64,000 nt of DNA from JAIOQJ01 sp963718635 (GTDB taxonomy: Bacteria; Planctomycetota; Planctomycetia; Gemmatales; Gemmataceae): assembly GCA_963718635.1 (NCBI GenBank), contig OY970367.1:930001-994000 (forward strand), in the 5' to 3' direction. Shown here piece after piece: positions 39,311 to 48,895 of the stretch (its first letter is position 1; each line of letters starts with the position of its first letter). Below the pieces are notes generated by a model that did not search any database, was not told the DNA's origin, and was given only the letters and a program-made list of their open reading frames with translations. The position numbers were made by a program, and so were the translations under genes.

Positions 39311-40826
39311 TTATCCAATTCCATAAAGCCGTTCGTACTTATCGCGTAAGTACTGCATCAGCGGGCGGTGGTTGAGCGGTTCGCCGGTGAGCCATTGGCA
39401 GCGTTCGTTGGCGCGGAAGCGGCGGCCTAGGCGGTGGATATTTTGATTCAACCAATGCTTCAGTCTGCCAAACTGGCCGCGGCGGAAGTCATCGTCGAGG
39501 TCGGGAAGTTCGCGTCGGATTTGGGCCATGAACTGGGCGGCATAGAGATTGCCGAGCGTGTAGGTCGGAAAATAGCCCAGGCCTCCCATACTCCAGTGAA
39601 TGTCCTGCAAGCAGCCTTGGCGGTCGTCCGGCGGGGTGATACCGAACATGGCATGAAACTTTTCGTTCCAAGCGCCCGGCAGGTCGGCGGGCTGCAAATC
39701 GCCCGAGATCAGAGCTAGTTCCAGTTCGAAGCGAAGCACGATATGCAGGTTATAAGTCGCTTCATCGGATTCGACGCGAATGAATGATGGTTTCACTTCA
39801 TTGATGGCGAAGAAGAAGTCGTTAAGTGTTACTTCGCGCAACGGATCGAGAAAGACCTGCTGGGCGCGCGGAAAGAAGTGTTCCCAGAAGGGCAGGCTAC
39901 GGCCAACTTGGTTTTCCCAAAGCCGAGACTGCGATTCGTGAAAGCCGAGCGAGCAATAGTTGCCCAGCGGCGTGCCATGATATTCCGGATCGAGCCCTTG
40001 TTCGTAAATCCCGTGGCCCGCTTCGTGCAGGATGCCGAAAAACGAATCGCAGAAGGAGCGTTGATTGAAACGGGTGGTGATCCGGCAATCGCCTGGCCCA
40101 ATGGCCGAGCAGAAGGGATGTGTGGTGACATCGAGACGGCCAGCAGCGAAATCGAAGCCGATGGCCGCCGCCGCGGCCGTTCCGAAAATCTTTTGGACAT
40201 CGATCGGGTAATCGCGATTGAAAATGCCCGTGTTCGGTCGAAGCGTCGAATCTTTAATGGCGGCGATCAGCGGGACCAGTTCGGCCGACAAGCCGGCAAA
40301 GATATGCTGGATTTCGAAGGCCGTCGCGCCCGGCTCATATTCGTCGAGCAACGCATCATAAGGATGCTGTTGATAGCCTACCGCCTGGGCTTCTTCCCGC
40401 TTCAAGCGAACAATTTTTTCCAGCCAGGGCAAAAAGGCGGAAAAGTCGCTTGCCTGTCGCGCTTCCTGCCAAGCCTGCTGAGCGCGGGTCGTGATGCGCG
40501 CCTAGCTCTTCCACTAATTGTTTTGGCAGTTTGACGGCCCGATCGTAGTTGCGCCGAAATTCGCGAGCGTTGACGGCGGCGTCTGTATTGGCATCCGCGA
40601 CCAGATCGCTGCCCTCGACTGCAGTCAGCGCCTCGCCAATGGCGGGCGCGGTGGCCATATCGTGCCCCATCCGGGCGAGCATGGCCATTTGTTCGCCCCG
40701 ATAGGCGGAGCCGTTACGCGGCATGTTCACGCGCTCGTCCCAGCCGAGCAGGGCAGCGCACGATCCGAGCGTGGTGGCTTCTTTGCTGCGAAAGATCAGA
40801 TCGGCATAGGCGTCGATGGCAGTCAC
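39311..40826 (-). CDS. M32 (Taq-type) carboxypeptidase, frame broken once
   Basis: The N-terminal part (YADLIFRSKEATTLGSCAALLGWDERVNM) in fact splits into the M32 signatures EATTLGSCAALLGWDERV and RGEQMAMLARM. One shift near 40500 separates it from the rest, which has FGILHEAGHGIYEQGLDP (HExxH zinc site), HESQSRLWENQVGR with the third ligand Glu, and GITPPDDRQGCLQDIHWSMG. Corrected length about 505 residues, as in the family. A cytoplasmic zinc metallocarboxypeptidase with broad specificity. The neighbouring genes give no extra clue. Confidence 0.85.
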
Positions 40827-40960
40827 GGGGATTTCTCAAAGCATCAGATGGAACGATGCTTCAAGGCTATTTACGAAGGGTTGAGACGGCAATACGGCGC
40901 CGTTTTATCCGAGTGGAGTAGCAGAGCGAATATTTCTGCCTCAGCAGCCGGTCAACCTTG

Positions 40961-42763
40961 CTAATTCTTCTTCATCGCATTGGGATCAGCGGATTTGAAG
41001 CTATTGGGGTCTTCAAGCTTCAACTGGACAGAGGGCGCGGGCGTGCGGCGGACGCCGATCATCCAGGCGCGGGCAAAATCATTATAGGCGTTCAAGTTTC
41101 CGTCTAGTTGCGCCTTTGTCAGGCCTGTCGTGTCAATCTTGAAGTTCTTGCAGAATAGGGTCAAGAAGGTGAACTGGTCCAATTCGACGTCGCGAGGCTG
41201 ATTGGCCAGATCGTTCAAAAATGCCACGAATTCGGGGAACTTATCGGTGAAGAGATAATAGGTCAGCGCCCATGAAAGGCAGCGGCCCCGTGCCATCTCC
41301 GTCTGCGAGGCCTCGATCGGGTCGAACATCGTCGCGTCATCTTTCGGCTTGAGGAGTAGCTCGTGCGCGTTTTGTTGCCAGAAGCCGGTGAGCGTGTGGA
41401 AGAGCAGTTCCCCTGGGCTATCGGGGATCAGCCCGGCTTGATCCATTTCATCGAGGTAACGGCGCCAGGCCCAGTTCGGGCCGCCGACGCCCGGCCAGAA
41501 GGCAAGTTTGACCTGTGAGGCATTTTTGCCTGGGAATGGACCCTTCGGCATCTCAAAGACGCTGGCGATGCCGAAGTGCAGCCATTCCGGTACAGCGGTG
41601 TTGCGCGGCAACAGATTTAATTCCTCGAATAACTGTTGCGCGCCTTCGTGTGTGGCTGTCGCAATTTCGGATTCTTCGCGCAAAGCCGCTTCCACCAGAG
41701 CCAGCATTTGCGCTCGCGTCGCGGCCCAGGCCTTCGCGGTCAAATCTTCGTTCTTTGTGTCTTTGTCTTTCGCAATGGTGGGAAAGCCACCTTTGAGTAA
41801 TTTGGTCTCCATCTCGCCGTAATCTTTGTTGACGCTGCGCATTTCCTGTTCGAATGAGCGCGAGGCACTGTCAAGCCGTACGGGGGCGAAAACAACAAGA
41901 TTTTCCTGCCGGGCGAATAGCCCATCATCCGACAGTTCGTGGACATCGAACGCGGCTCGCATTTTGCGGAAGGCAGCGACATCAACCGCTAAGACGGCCG
42001 AGAGTTTCTCAGTCGGCGGCGGCAGCGCTCTGCCTTTGATGGCAAAGAGGAGATAAAACGACTTGAAAAGATTTTCGAGCGCTTCGAGCCTAGGCTTGAC
42101 GCCATCGCGCTCGGGGTCGTCCGAATTGTGAACCAGCGCATAGTGCTTGCTCGTGGCGACGGTGGCATAGCCAAGCCGTTGTTTCCACGCCGCTGCCTTT
42201 TCCTGCTTAACGATCTCGTCGCCTAAAGTCGCTTTGATTTCCTTATAGCATTTCAGGGCTCGGGTTACGCGGTCGCCTGGATCCTTGGCGTCTTTAGCAG
42301 CGGCCATCTTCTCCATTTCGTTCAATACCGTTTGGCATTTATCCGGCAGGCCGACTTCGAGACACCAAAGAGCCAATTCGAGATAGCGGTCGCTGGCTCG
42401 GTCTTTGGCGCGCTGCAGGTTGGCATAGCGGTCCTTGTATTGGTCGAGAGGCGCTTTCAACACCTGCATCTTGATGTACTGCGTTTGTATCTCCGTGGTG
42501 TCGGCATAATAAGCTGCCGTCCGGCCGAACTTATGCTCGTAGAAATCGACGGCCCCGAGTCCCTTAACCGCCGATTTCTTTACCGCGGTGACATCAACAA
42601 TTGCTGTCACCGAATCACCCGACCGCAATTCGGCCACGGTATCTTTGCCCGGTTCCCCTTTCTTCTCCGACTGCTTGACGACGACGCGAATGACGAAGTA
42701 ATCGGCATGCGCCATTGAAATCATGCCGCCCATTAGGAGGGCCGCGAACAAACAGCGTCGCAT
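40961..42763 (-). CDS. Secreted DUF1570 protein
   Basis: 600 residues, signal peptide about 1-20 (ending AHA). The first 200 residues are a charged helical region with Cys pairs (LALWCLEVGLPDKC). The DUF1570 part has SKHYALVHNSDD, VVFAPVRLDSAS and the metallopeptidase-like THEGAQQLFEELN (HEGAQ) followed by VPEWLHFGIASVFEMP. The HExxx pattern recalls gluzincin-type zinc sites but lacks the second His of HExxH, so activity is doubtful. Upstream at 42809-44119 lies another secreted protein on the same strand, 45 bp away, so they are probably co-expressed. Confidence 0.8.
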   Translation of the reverse strand: MRRCLFAALLMGGMISMAHADYFVIRVVVKQSEKKGEPGKDTVAELRSGDSVTAIVDVTAVKKSAVKGLGAVDFYEHKFGRTAAYYADTTEIQTQYIKMQVLKAPLDQYKDRYANLQRAKDRASDRYLELALWCLEVGLPDKCQTVLNEMEKMAAAKDAKDPGDRVTRALKCYKEIKATLGDEIVKQEKAAAWKQRLGYATVATSKHYALVHNSDDPERDGVKPRLEALENLFKSFYLLFAIKGRALPPPTEKLSAVLAVDVAAFRKMRAAFDVHELSDDGLFARQENLVVFAPVRLDSASRSFEQEMRSVNKDYGEMETKLLKGGFPTIAKDKDTKNEDLTAKAWAATRAQMLALVEAALREESEIATATHEGAQQLFEELNLLPRNTAVPEWLHFGIASVFEMPKGPFPGKNASQVKLAFWPGVGGPNWAWRRYLDEMDQAGLIPDSPGELLFHTLTGFWQQNAHELLLKPKDDATMFDPIEASQTEMARGRCLSWALTYYLFTDKFPEFVAFLNDLANQPRDVELDQFTFLTLFCKNFKIDTTGLTKAQLDGNLNAYNDFARAWMIGVRRTPAPSVQLKLEDPNSFKSADPNAMKKN

Positions 42764-42808
42764 AGGAGAGATCCTTAGAGTGTTGGCCGTGGCGAGCCGA
42801 AACGCCGG

Positions 42809-44119
42809 CTACTTCAGTCCAAAGGAGGTCGATTCGTCTTCCGAGATGAGTAGGTTGCTTTTCGGTTTATGAGCGGGGTTCCAGTTGCGCAGGGCTAGGT
42901 TATCAGGCTGCGCGTCAATGCCTTGGGCTTCCAGCTTGGAAACACATTTGAGGGAAGCCAAGTCCGCCCAGGTGGCTACCAGAGTGGGGTTTCGCGGCGC
43001 CGGCAGATTCTTCGTGTTCTCTTTCATCTGCCTCAGCGCCTCATTGAGTCGATAGGCCATGATTCGCCAGGCCACCGATGGCCGATTGCGCGGATCCTTT
43101 TGGAACTGTACGCGCTCGTTCACTTGGAAGTCCGATAGCTCCAGAAGGGCATCGTTGCAGAGATAGACGAGCAGTTCCAGATTCAATAGGCGGTCGGGCG
43201 TCATCGAGCAGATGCCGATGAGCGCCTCGATCCGTTCGTTCATCTGATAGCCGTAGCCGGGCAACGCGACGTCGGCCGGCTTGACGTATTTATCGTTGGT
43301 GGCCACTCGAAGCAGCGCGATGATCGGCCGGGCAACGATGTCAGTGCCTTGACGGACCGTACTCATTTTCATTTGCGCCAGAGCGCGGACGGCGGCTCGG
43401 CGAACGAACTGAATCACGCGCGCTTGTTCGGCGGAAATGCCTGCCGGATGTTTCATCGTCGCCTGCTTGGAAAGCTCATTGGCGATCTCGGCCAGTTTCA
43501 CTGTTTTCAAAATGAAGTGCTTGTTTGGGTCATCAGTATCAGGGATAGCGAGCAGATTCGCTAACCCCTCAAATGCAAATAGCTGGATTTCCGGCGGGAA
43601 TTTCTTGGAATCGCGGATGATGGTGAGATAGGTGTCCGCCAACGGCTCGCAGTAGAGTTGGCCGATCTGCGCCAGCATGCGGGCCGCGTTCACCTTTTCG
43701 AGCTTATTGGTCGTCTCGCCCATGATGAACATGAGCTGAAGAGCCATCTCCTCGCCAAGGATCTTCGAGTAGTCCAGTTGCTGTTTGTTCGGCTTCGCTT
43801 TGCGGTCGGCGAAGTGGATCCAGCGATCGGTTTCCTGCATCAGCGTTTCGAGATCTTCCGGGGTGCCGGGCAACTTGGTCTTCGGCTCAACACCATTGAA
43901 CGGAGGATGGACCAGTCGATGGGTCAGCCAGCGCGACAAATCGGCGATCAGTTCATGGCCGGTGGCGCTGGTCGGCTCGACGGTGCTGTCGCCGCGGCGC
44001 ATCTGTTCGATTTTGGTCGAATCGGGCGGCCTTCGCGGGTAAACGATCTCGGCAGCCGCTAATTCTCGGCCTGCCCCAAGCATGAAGGCCAAGCACAAAC
44101 ATAAACAAAAGAAACGCAT
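42809..44119 (-). CDS. Secreted helical-repeat protein, function unknown
   Basis: 436 residues from the ATG at 44119 (GGGAGAG upstream), signal peptide about 1-22. The body is alpha-helical with HEAT-like rhythm: NAARMLAQIGQLYCEPLADT, LFAFEGLANLLAIPD, FVRRAAVRALAQMKMS and RIEALIGICSM. The segment before (DLSRWLTHRLVHPPFNGVEP) is not recognised. Gene order suggests one unit with the DUF1570 protein downstream. I do not recognise the family. Confidence 0.75.
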   Translation of the reverse strand: MRFFCLCLCLAFMLGAGRELAAAEIVYPRRPPDSTKIEQMRRGDSTVEPTSATGHELIADLSRWLTHRLVHPPFNGVEPKTKLPGTPEDLETLMQETDRWIHFADRKAKPNKQQLDYSKILGEEMALQLMFIMGETTNKLEKVNAARMLAQIGQLYCEPLADTYLTIIRDSKKFPPEIQLFAFEGLANLLAIPDTDDPNKHFILKTVKLAEIANELSKQATMKHPAGISAEQARVIQFVRRAAVRALAQMKMSTVRQGTDIVARPIIALLRVATNDKYVKPADVALPGYGYQMNERIEALIGICSMTPDRLLNLELLVYLCNDALLELSDFQVNERVQFQKDPRNRPSVAWRIMAYRLNEALRQMKENTKNLPAPRNPTLVATWADLASLKCVSKLEAQGIDAQPDNLALRNWNPAHKPKSNLLISEDESTSFGLK

Positions 44120-44200
44120 CAGGGCTCTCCCGAAGACGTGGATCGTGGTACGCATTAAGTATAACAGCCGAGCGCTTGATTCGTTGGCGAAAGCTATATT

Positions 44201-44267
44201 GGCGAGCCTAACAGCGTAAGCTGCTGCCTTGTATCATTACCCGGCAGCTTACGCTGCTCGGCTCGCC
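44201..44267. repeat. GGCGAGCC...CAGCGTAAGCTG inverted repeat
   Basis: Arms GGCGAGCCTAACAGCGTAAG and, on the other side, CAGCTTACGCTGCTCGGCTC plus GCC form a long imperfect hairpin around TTGTATCATTACCC. A related copy lies at 47245-47310. CGCTGCGCAAAGCCTCCGCG at about 44282 is a piece of another repeat family. Confidence 0.7.
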
Positions 44268-44327
44268 TAAGTTATCGCTCCGCTGCGCAAAGCCTCCGCG
44301 TCGCGGCTTCACTGGAAGCGATTTGTT

Positions 44328-44717
44328 TCATTTCTGCCTTTTAAACTCGGTTACTTTCTTATCCGAATCGACCAGCACGAGGCGCGTATCCGTCAGGGTG
44401 GTGATGGTGTTGGTTTCGTTGTCGTCCTTGCCGTCTTTTTTCTTGGCCATCAGCGTCACTTTATCGCCATCGACCTTATAAGTTCCGATGGGCACCGCCA
44501 CAGATTTGCCGCCTTTATCGAGATGCAAAACCACCTTTTGGTCGGCAGTGAATTCGATGACCGTGCCGGGAGGCGGCCCCTCGCCTTTAACGAGTTCCCA
44601 CTTACCGGCGAGCTTGGCCGTGTCGATTTTATCATCGGCGTTTGAGGAGTTCGAAAAACCAATCAATGTTGCGGCCGCGAACATACAGGCGGCCCAAAAA
44701 CGCTTGCTCGTAATCAT
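44328..44717 (-). CDS. Small secreted TIGR03066-type protein 1
   Basis: 129 residues, signal peptide about 1-27 (ending SNA). The mature part has the lipocalin-like TIGR03066 pattern: KLAGKWELVKGE, VIEFTADQKVVLHLDKGG, GTYKVDGDKVTLMAKKKDGKD and TDTRLVLVDSDKKVTEFKR. This family was named from expanded Gemmata paralogs of unknown role. Two more members lie at 46251-46652 and 46755-47135. Confidence 0.82.
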   Translation of the reverse strand: MITSKRFWAACMFAAATLIGFSNSSNADDKIDTAKLAGKWELVKGEGPPPGTVIEFTADQKVVLHLDKGGKSVAVPIGTYKVDGDKVTLMAKKKDGKDDNETNTITTLTDTRLVLVDSDKKVTEFKRQK

Positions 44718-44799
44718 GCGAGGCTCCAGAATGAAGACGGTACGCGCGTAAAGAGATGAGGAAAATGTATCGAAAAGGCCGCTTCAAGCAGGTCTTTAA

Positions 44800-46016
44800 T
44801 CAGTTTTTCTCACTCACTTTCATCCCCTCGGCCAGCCACTCCCAGTTGAACCGGGCCAGGCAGAGCGAGCCGGTGCGGAAGTTGTCTTTGCCATCGGTGC
44901 TGCCCCGTTCGTAGAAGCAGTATATGGCGCCGTCTGCGCCGACAGCCAAGTCCGAATAGCCGCTGAAACCCGATTCGAGGCTTCGGCTGATCGGCCAGGT
45001 TTTGCCTTCGTCTTCGCTGCATTTCACGGTGAGATTTTTGCGGTCACGGTTTTGTCCCGGCAGGGCTTTGCCATTGGCGCGATCCAGACTATGGGGATTG
45101 GCAAAGAGCAATCGGTTTGGCTTATCGCTGTAGCGTATCAGGCTCGCCATGCAGATCGGTTCGAGCAGCGCGTCGTCGAATACCGGCTTGCTCCATCCGG
45201 TAGCGCCATCCTTGCTAAACGAAACGGCACGTCGATGCTCTTTCGATTCGCTGCGAATGTTGAGCATGACGCGACCATCGACCAATTGGGCAATGACGGT
45301 TTCATTCGGATTCTTGAGTTCCGGCGAGTTGACGGCTGCCACTTCGCCTCGCTGCCAAGTCTTTCCCGAGTCATCGCTAAAAATAACCGACACCATCGAT
45401 GGCCTATGGGCATGGCCCCCCTCGGAAGTCGAAAGCCAAACCGGTACGACGAGCCGACCGCTGGTCAACTGGATGCCATGGGCCGGGCCGGTGGCGATCA
45501 CCTTCCAGTCGTAATCCTTGCGGAACTTTTCAAACGTATCCGTTATTTCGATCAACTTGCTGAAGGTCTTGCCATCGTCGTCGCTCGTCATGGCGAAGCA
45601 GCGCATATATTCGAGGCAGAAGAGAAAATGAACGAGCCCTTTTTGTCGATCGACGATAGCGACGGGATTGTTGTAAGTGACGTCGTCCGACTTTGCCAAT
45701 TTTTGCGCCAGCGCGGCAGGATTCTTCGAATGCGGGCCCGGCACGTGCGCAATTTTTTGGCGAGGCTGCCAAGTCTTGCCGCCGTCCGTGCTGCGGCGGA
45801 GCATAATGTCAATGGCTCCCCAATCCCCGGCGCTGCTCTTGGCGCTTCGCAGTATGCGAGCAGAGTTCCCTTGTTCGTGACAACCAATCCGGGGATCCGA
45901 TAGAGAGCATAGCCGTCTTTGCCCGCTTCGAAGAGATCGGCCTTTTCGAGAAAAGGCTCCGCACCGTTGACGGGGCTTAAGAAAAGAAGGACAAGAAGGG
46001 TGATGAGGGTTCGCAT
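44800..46016 (-). CDS. Secreted exo-alpha-sialidase-like protein (BNR repeats), frame broken once
   Basis: Signal peptide from the ATG at 46016 (MRTLITLLVLLFLSPVNGAE). It has the sialidase YRIPGLV motif with the first catalytic Arg, and four Asp-boxes: STDGGKTWQ, SDDDGKTFS, SDDSGKTWQ and SEDEGKTWP. A one-base shift between about 45845 and 45858 joins TLLAYCEA to SAGDWGAIDIMLRRS. Corrected length is about 405 residues, normal for secreted GH33-like proteins. Many planctomycete members act on sulfated or other glycans, so sialic acid is not certain. Confidence 0.83.
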
Positions 46017-46037
46017 TGAGAGAGTGTTCTCGATATC

Positions 46038-46081
46038 GAGCCTGAAAGGCTCATTTTTACAGCCCAGGCCGAAGGCCTGGG
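46038..46081. repeat. Two short hairpins of a dispersed repeat
   Basis: GAGCC-TGAAA-GGCTC (46038-46052) is followed by CCCAGGCC-GAA-GGCCTGGG (46063-46081), both perfect. The following 100 bp (to about 46215) contain similar GGCCTGCGCTGACAGCGCAAGCC material. They lie upstream of the sialidase gene on its 5' side. Confidence 0.6.
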
Positions 46082-46250
46082 GTGAACGTGCGAAATGGGA
46101 TTCGGGCCCGTAAGGCCCATTCAATGGGCGTTATGCAACGCTTTGAACTGCTGTTTCAGGTCAGGCAGTCAAATTCTATTGTAACCCAGGCCTGCGCTGA
46201 CAGCGCAAGCCTATGTTTTTCGAAATACGATTGTGCCGTGTGCTGTGCAC

Positions 46251-46652
46251 TCACTTCTTCTTACGCTTCAGTTCCATTTCTTCTTTGCGCTTGTCATTGA
46301 TGAGAACCAGGTTGTCGCCGGTCACGCTTTTGATGGTCATCGTGTCTTTGTCTTCTTTTCCATCCTTGCCTTTTCGCACGGTGTTTAGTTTCTCGCCTTC
46401 GACTTTGTACAAAGCTTCTTCATCCATGAAGATCATTTTGCCGTCGTTGCTGAATTCCATCGTCATCTCGGCCGCGACGGGAAGCTCTTTGCCCGCGATT
46501 TTCGTGACGCTCCAAACACCGACAATTTTATCGGCATTGCTGCCGCCGGTGGCGCCGCCCGGGCCGCCGCCGGGGCTGGTGGTGGATGACGACGAACAGC
46601 CGACCAAGGCCAGGCACAAGCAACTGCTAATCATCGCGATACTTCGAATCAT
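46251..46652 (-). CDS. TIGR03066-like lipoprotein 2
   Basis: 133 residues from the ATG at 46652 (GGAGTTAC just before). A lipobox in LALVGCSSS marks a lipoprotein, followed by a Gly/Ser linker and the same small beta-domain as its neighbours: KIVGVWSVTKIAGKELP, EMTMEFSNDGKMIFMDE, ALYKVEGEKLNT and DNLVLINDKRKEEMELKR. It differs from members 1 and 3 in being lipid anchored. Adjacent to member 3, so local duplication is likely. Confidence 0.8.
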   Translation of the reverse strand: MIRSIAMISSCLCLALVGCSSSSTTSPGGGPGGATGGSNADKIVGVWSVTKIAGKELPVAAEMTMEFSNDGKMIFMDEEALYKVEGEKLNTVRKGKDGKEDKDTMTIKSVTGDNLVLINDKRKEEMELKRKKK

Positions 46653-46754
46653 TGTAACTCCAGTGGGGAATGAACTTATCGAGCAAACGGCCAACACGGC
46701 CCTTACTTCTACGGTGAAATCATCGTCGCCTTTCGCTCCGCGAAAGGCAACTCT

Positions 46755-47135
46755 TCACTTCTTCTTGAACTCCATCTCCTGCTTCGTCTTTTCGTTGATA
46801 AGGACCATCGAATCGGCGGTGAGGGTTTTGATCATCAGGATGTCGATGTCTTCCTTGCCTTCTTTGAGCTTCTTGGTCACGGTGATTTTATCGGCGGCGA
46901 GGACATAAGTCGCTTCGTCGGTCTCCTCTTTGCCGCCGGCGTTGATCTTCATTGTCGCTTTGCCGTCGGCAGTAAAAGAGACGGTGATCATGATTTCTTT
47001 CGGAACTTCCTTGCCGTCCACTTTGGTCGGCGTCCACGAGCCGACAAGTTGATCTTTCTTCTCGGCAGCGACGGCGAGTGAGGAAAGTTGCGAACAGGCG
47101 AAAAAGCCAAGCAAAGTTAAAAGGATGGATCGCAT
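46755..47135 (-). CDS. Small secreted TIGR03066-type protein 3
   Basis: 126 residues from the ATG at 47135 (GAAGGGA upstream, spacing a little long). Signal peptide about 1-23 (ending AVAA). Domain: QLVGSWTPTKVDGKEVPKE, ITVSFTADGKATMKINAGGK, ATYVLAADKITVTKKLK and DSMVLINEKTKQEMEFKKK. It is closest to member 2; the shared final VLIN-K-EMEFK segment suggests recent common origin. Confidence 0.8.
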   Translation of the reverse strand: MRSILLTLLGFFACSQLSSLAVAAEKKDQLVGSWTPTKVDGKEVPKEIMITVSFTADGKATMKINAGGKEETDEATYVLAADKITVTKKLKEGKEDIDILMIKTLTADSMVLINEKTKQEMEFKKK

Positions 47136-47244
47136 CGGATGCAGAGTCCCTTCTTGAGGATTACAGGCGAAGGTTGAGATTCGCGAATATCTTAGGAGCG
47201 GAAGCGAAATAGTCACGGCTAGCGAATGAGTCATGAGATTGTCA

Positions 47245-47362
47245 GGCGAGCCGAACTGCGTGAGCAGTCGGGTTCTGTGATTACCCGGCAGCTTACGCTG
47301 CTCGGCTCCCCCGTCGAAAGCGCTCCGCTGCGCAGAGCCTTCGCGTCGCGGCTAACCGGGTG
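47245..47362. repeat. Two adjacent dispersed repeats
   Basis: 47245-47310 is a second copy of the GGCGAGCC/CAGCTTACGCTGCTCGGCTC hairpin seen at 44201. It is followed at 47316-47362 by GCTCCGCTGCGCAGAGCC and TTCGCGTCGCGGCTAACCGG, the arm of the inverted repeat that is complete at 56838-56914. Confidence 0.65.
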
Positions 47363-47407
47363 TTCGCCTTGTGTAACTCGCTCGCTTCGACTATTCCCTA
47401 ATGCCTG

Positions 47408-48142
47408 ATGTCTGCCAAGGTTTCCTATTTTCGCGCCACGCTACACCCCTGGCCATGCCTGGTGTTTTTTCTGCCGTTGCTTGGCGCGTACGAACTGGGC
47501 TTATACCTCATCGGCGGCACGGAATCCCAAGGGTTGCGCAACGGCGCTGATGCCTGGCTGCGCTGGGTGCTCGACGTGTACGGCATCAAGCCATTCCTGG
47601 CCGCTCCTCTCATTGTCATTGCCGTTTTTGCAGTCTGGTCGTTTCGGCGCTGGGACGATCGACCTGAAAACACCTGGTCCGTCGTAGCAGGCATTTGGCT
47701 GGAGAGCGTCGTCTTCGCCTTTGGCCTCTGGGCGATCGGACATAATTTTAGCCCGTTGCTACGCTCAGCTGGCATCACGCTGGCCACTGCGGAGATCACC
47801 ATACACACGGACGCGATTTCGCAAGCCATCACGTTTGTGGGCGCCGGCATCTATGAAGAAGTGCTCTTCCGCCTATTCGTGCTCACCGGCCTAGTCACTT
47901 TGCTAAAGTGCGCCCAGGTCCCTGCATGGGCAGCGATTATTCTCGCCGGGCTTGGCAGCGCCCTGTTGTTCGCAGCGGCTCATCACGTCGGCCCGCAGGG
48001 CGAAGCGCTCGATACCGTTCGCTTTCTCTATCGCACCACCGCCGGCATCTACTTCGCGCTGCTCTTCTGGTTCCGCGGCTTCGGCGTCGCCGTCGGCACC
48101 CACGCCCTTTACGACGTTCTAGTGGGCGTCAAAATGAGCTAG
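47408..48142 (+). CDS. CPBP family intramembrane protease (CAAX-like)
   Basis: 244 residues with about six to seven membrane segments. The metal-site motifs are complete: GAGIYEEVLFRLFVLTGL (EExxxR), the AAAHHVGPQGE histidine pair region, and VGTHALYDVLVG near the C-terminus. The family comprises membrane metalloproteases related to Rce1; bacterial members act in bacteriocin self-protection or unknown processing. It stands alone, with repeats on both sides. Confidence 0.9.
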   Translation: MSAKVSYFRATLHPWPCLVFFLPLLGAYELGLYLIGGTESQGLRNGADAWLRWVLDVYGIKPFLAAPLIVIAVFAVWSFRRWDDRPENTWSVVAGIWLESVVFAFGLWAIGHNFSPLLRSAGITLATAEITIHTDAISQAITFVGAGIYEEVLFRLFVLTGLVTLLKCAQVPAWAAIILAGLGSALLFAAAHHVGPQGEALDTVRFLYRTTAGIYFALLFWFRGFGVAVGTHALYDVLVGVKMS

Positions 48143-48357
48143 ATGCTTTGCGATGCCTAAAAACAGAAATCATTTTCAAGCTCGCCTAAGCTAGGGTGAT
48201 GCACCAAGCGGCGCACGTTACGAATTAAAAAGGCCCCGACAAAAAGATACCGGCAAAAAGATAAAACCGGAAGTTGATTCTTCTCTTATATTTATGCCGC
48301 CATCTTTTGGTCCGGGTCTTTCTAAATTCGAACAGTCTGGGAGGCCCGGTTCCGCCA

Positions 48358-48415
48358 AAGTTCCTTATGGAAATATTTCCATAAGGGACTTCGCGAGAAA
48401 ATCGTGGGAAAACGC
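48358..48415 (+). repeat. GGAAATATTTCC palindrome, copy 4
   Basis: 34-bp palindrome at 48358-48391 (left arm AAGTTCCTTATGGAAAT) with a single T:G wobble-type mismatch, then the tail CGAGAAAATCGTGGGAAAAC. Confidence 0.85.
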
Positions 48416-48504
48416 TAGGGGAAATTCGGAATGCGGAATCTGGATTGCAGAGTGATCATAATTCAAACACTCGACGATCAATCGCCCGTCATTCTGACGC
48501 GACC

Positions 48505-48557
48505 GCCTTCTGGAAATATTTCCAGAAGGCCAAACCCGAGAAAATCGTGTGAAAACG
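48505..48557 (+). repeat. GGAAATATTTCC palindrome, copy 5
   Basis: Perfect 26-bp palindrome at 48505-48530 (arm GCCTTCTGGAAAT) followed by CCCGAGAAAATCGTGTGAAA. Confidence 0.85.
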
Positions 48558-48587
48558 GATGATGAGACTTCGAACTCTGATTTTCAT

Positions 48588-48660
48588 GGGGTGGGTGAAG
48601 GCTTTGCGAAACCCATCCGAATAACGAAGAGGTGGGTTTCGCAAAGCCTCCACTCATCCT
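48588..48660. repeat. GGCTTTGCGAAACCCA hairpin, copy 1
   Basis: Arms GTGGGTGAAGGCTTTGCGAA (then ACCCATC) and, inverted, GGTGGGTTTCGCAAAGCCTC (then CACTCATCC) flank CGAATAACGAAGA. Second copy at 48821. Confidence 0.75.
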
Positions 48661-48684
48661 ACAAGACATAGAAGAGGCTCGTCT

Positions 48685-48736
48685 CGCTTGTGGAAATATT
48701 TCCATAAGCGAAAACCCAATTAATTCGTGGGAAAAC
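48685..48736 (+). repeat. GGAAATATTTCC palindrome, copy 6
   Basis: 26-bp palindrome at 48685-48710 (left arm CGCTTGTGGAAAT) with one G:T wobble-type mismatch, then a diverged tail AATTAATTCGTGGGAAAACG. Confidence 0.82.
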
Positions 48737-48820
48737 GAAAGCTAAGAAATCGAAATCTTGATGCCGCTTTTCATTGCGAACCCTGTTGCGGCAATCCATA
48801 TATCAACGTTGATAGTTCTC

Positions 48821-48895
48821 GTAGGGTGGGAGAAGGCTTTGCGAAACCCACCCGGATATCAAAGAGGTGGGATTCGCAGAGCCTTCACCCACCGT
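48821..48895. repeat. GGCTTTGCGAAACCCA hairpin, copy 2
   Basis: GTAGGGTGGGAGAAGGCTTT with GCGAAACCCACC on the left and GGTGGGATTCGCAGAGCCTT with CACCCACCGTAC on the right. Same unit as the hairpin at 48588. Confidence 0.75.

Noticed and set aside
48358..48895. CRISPR array
   Set aside because: Repeats are palindromes of varying arm sequence at irregular spacing, with no uniform spacers and no cas genes.
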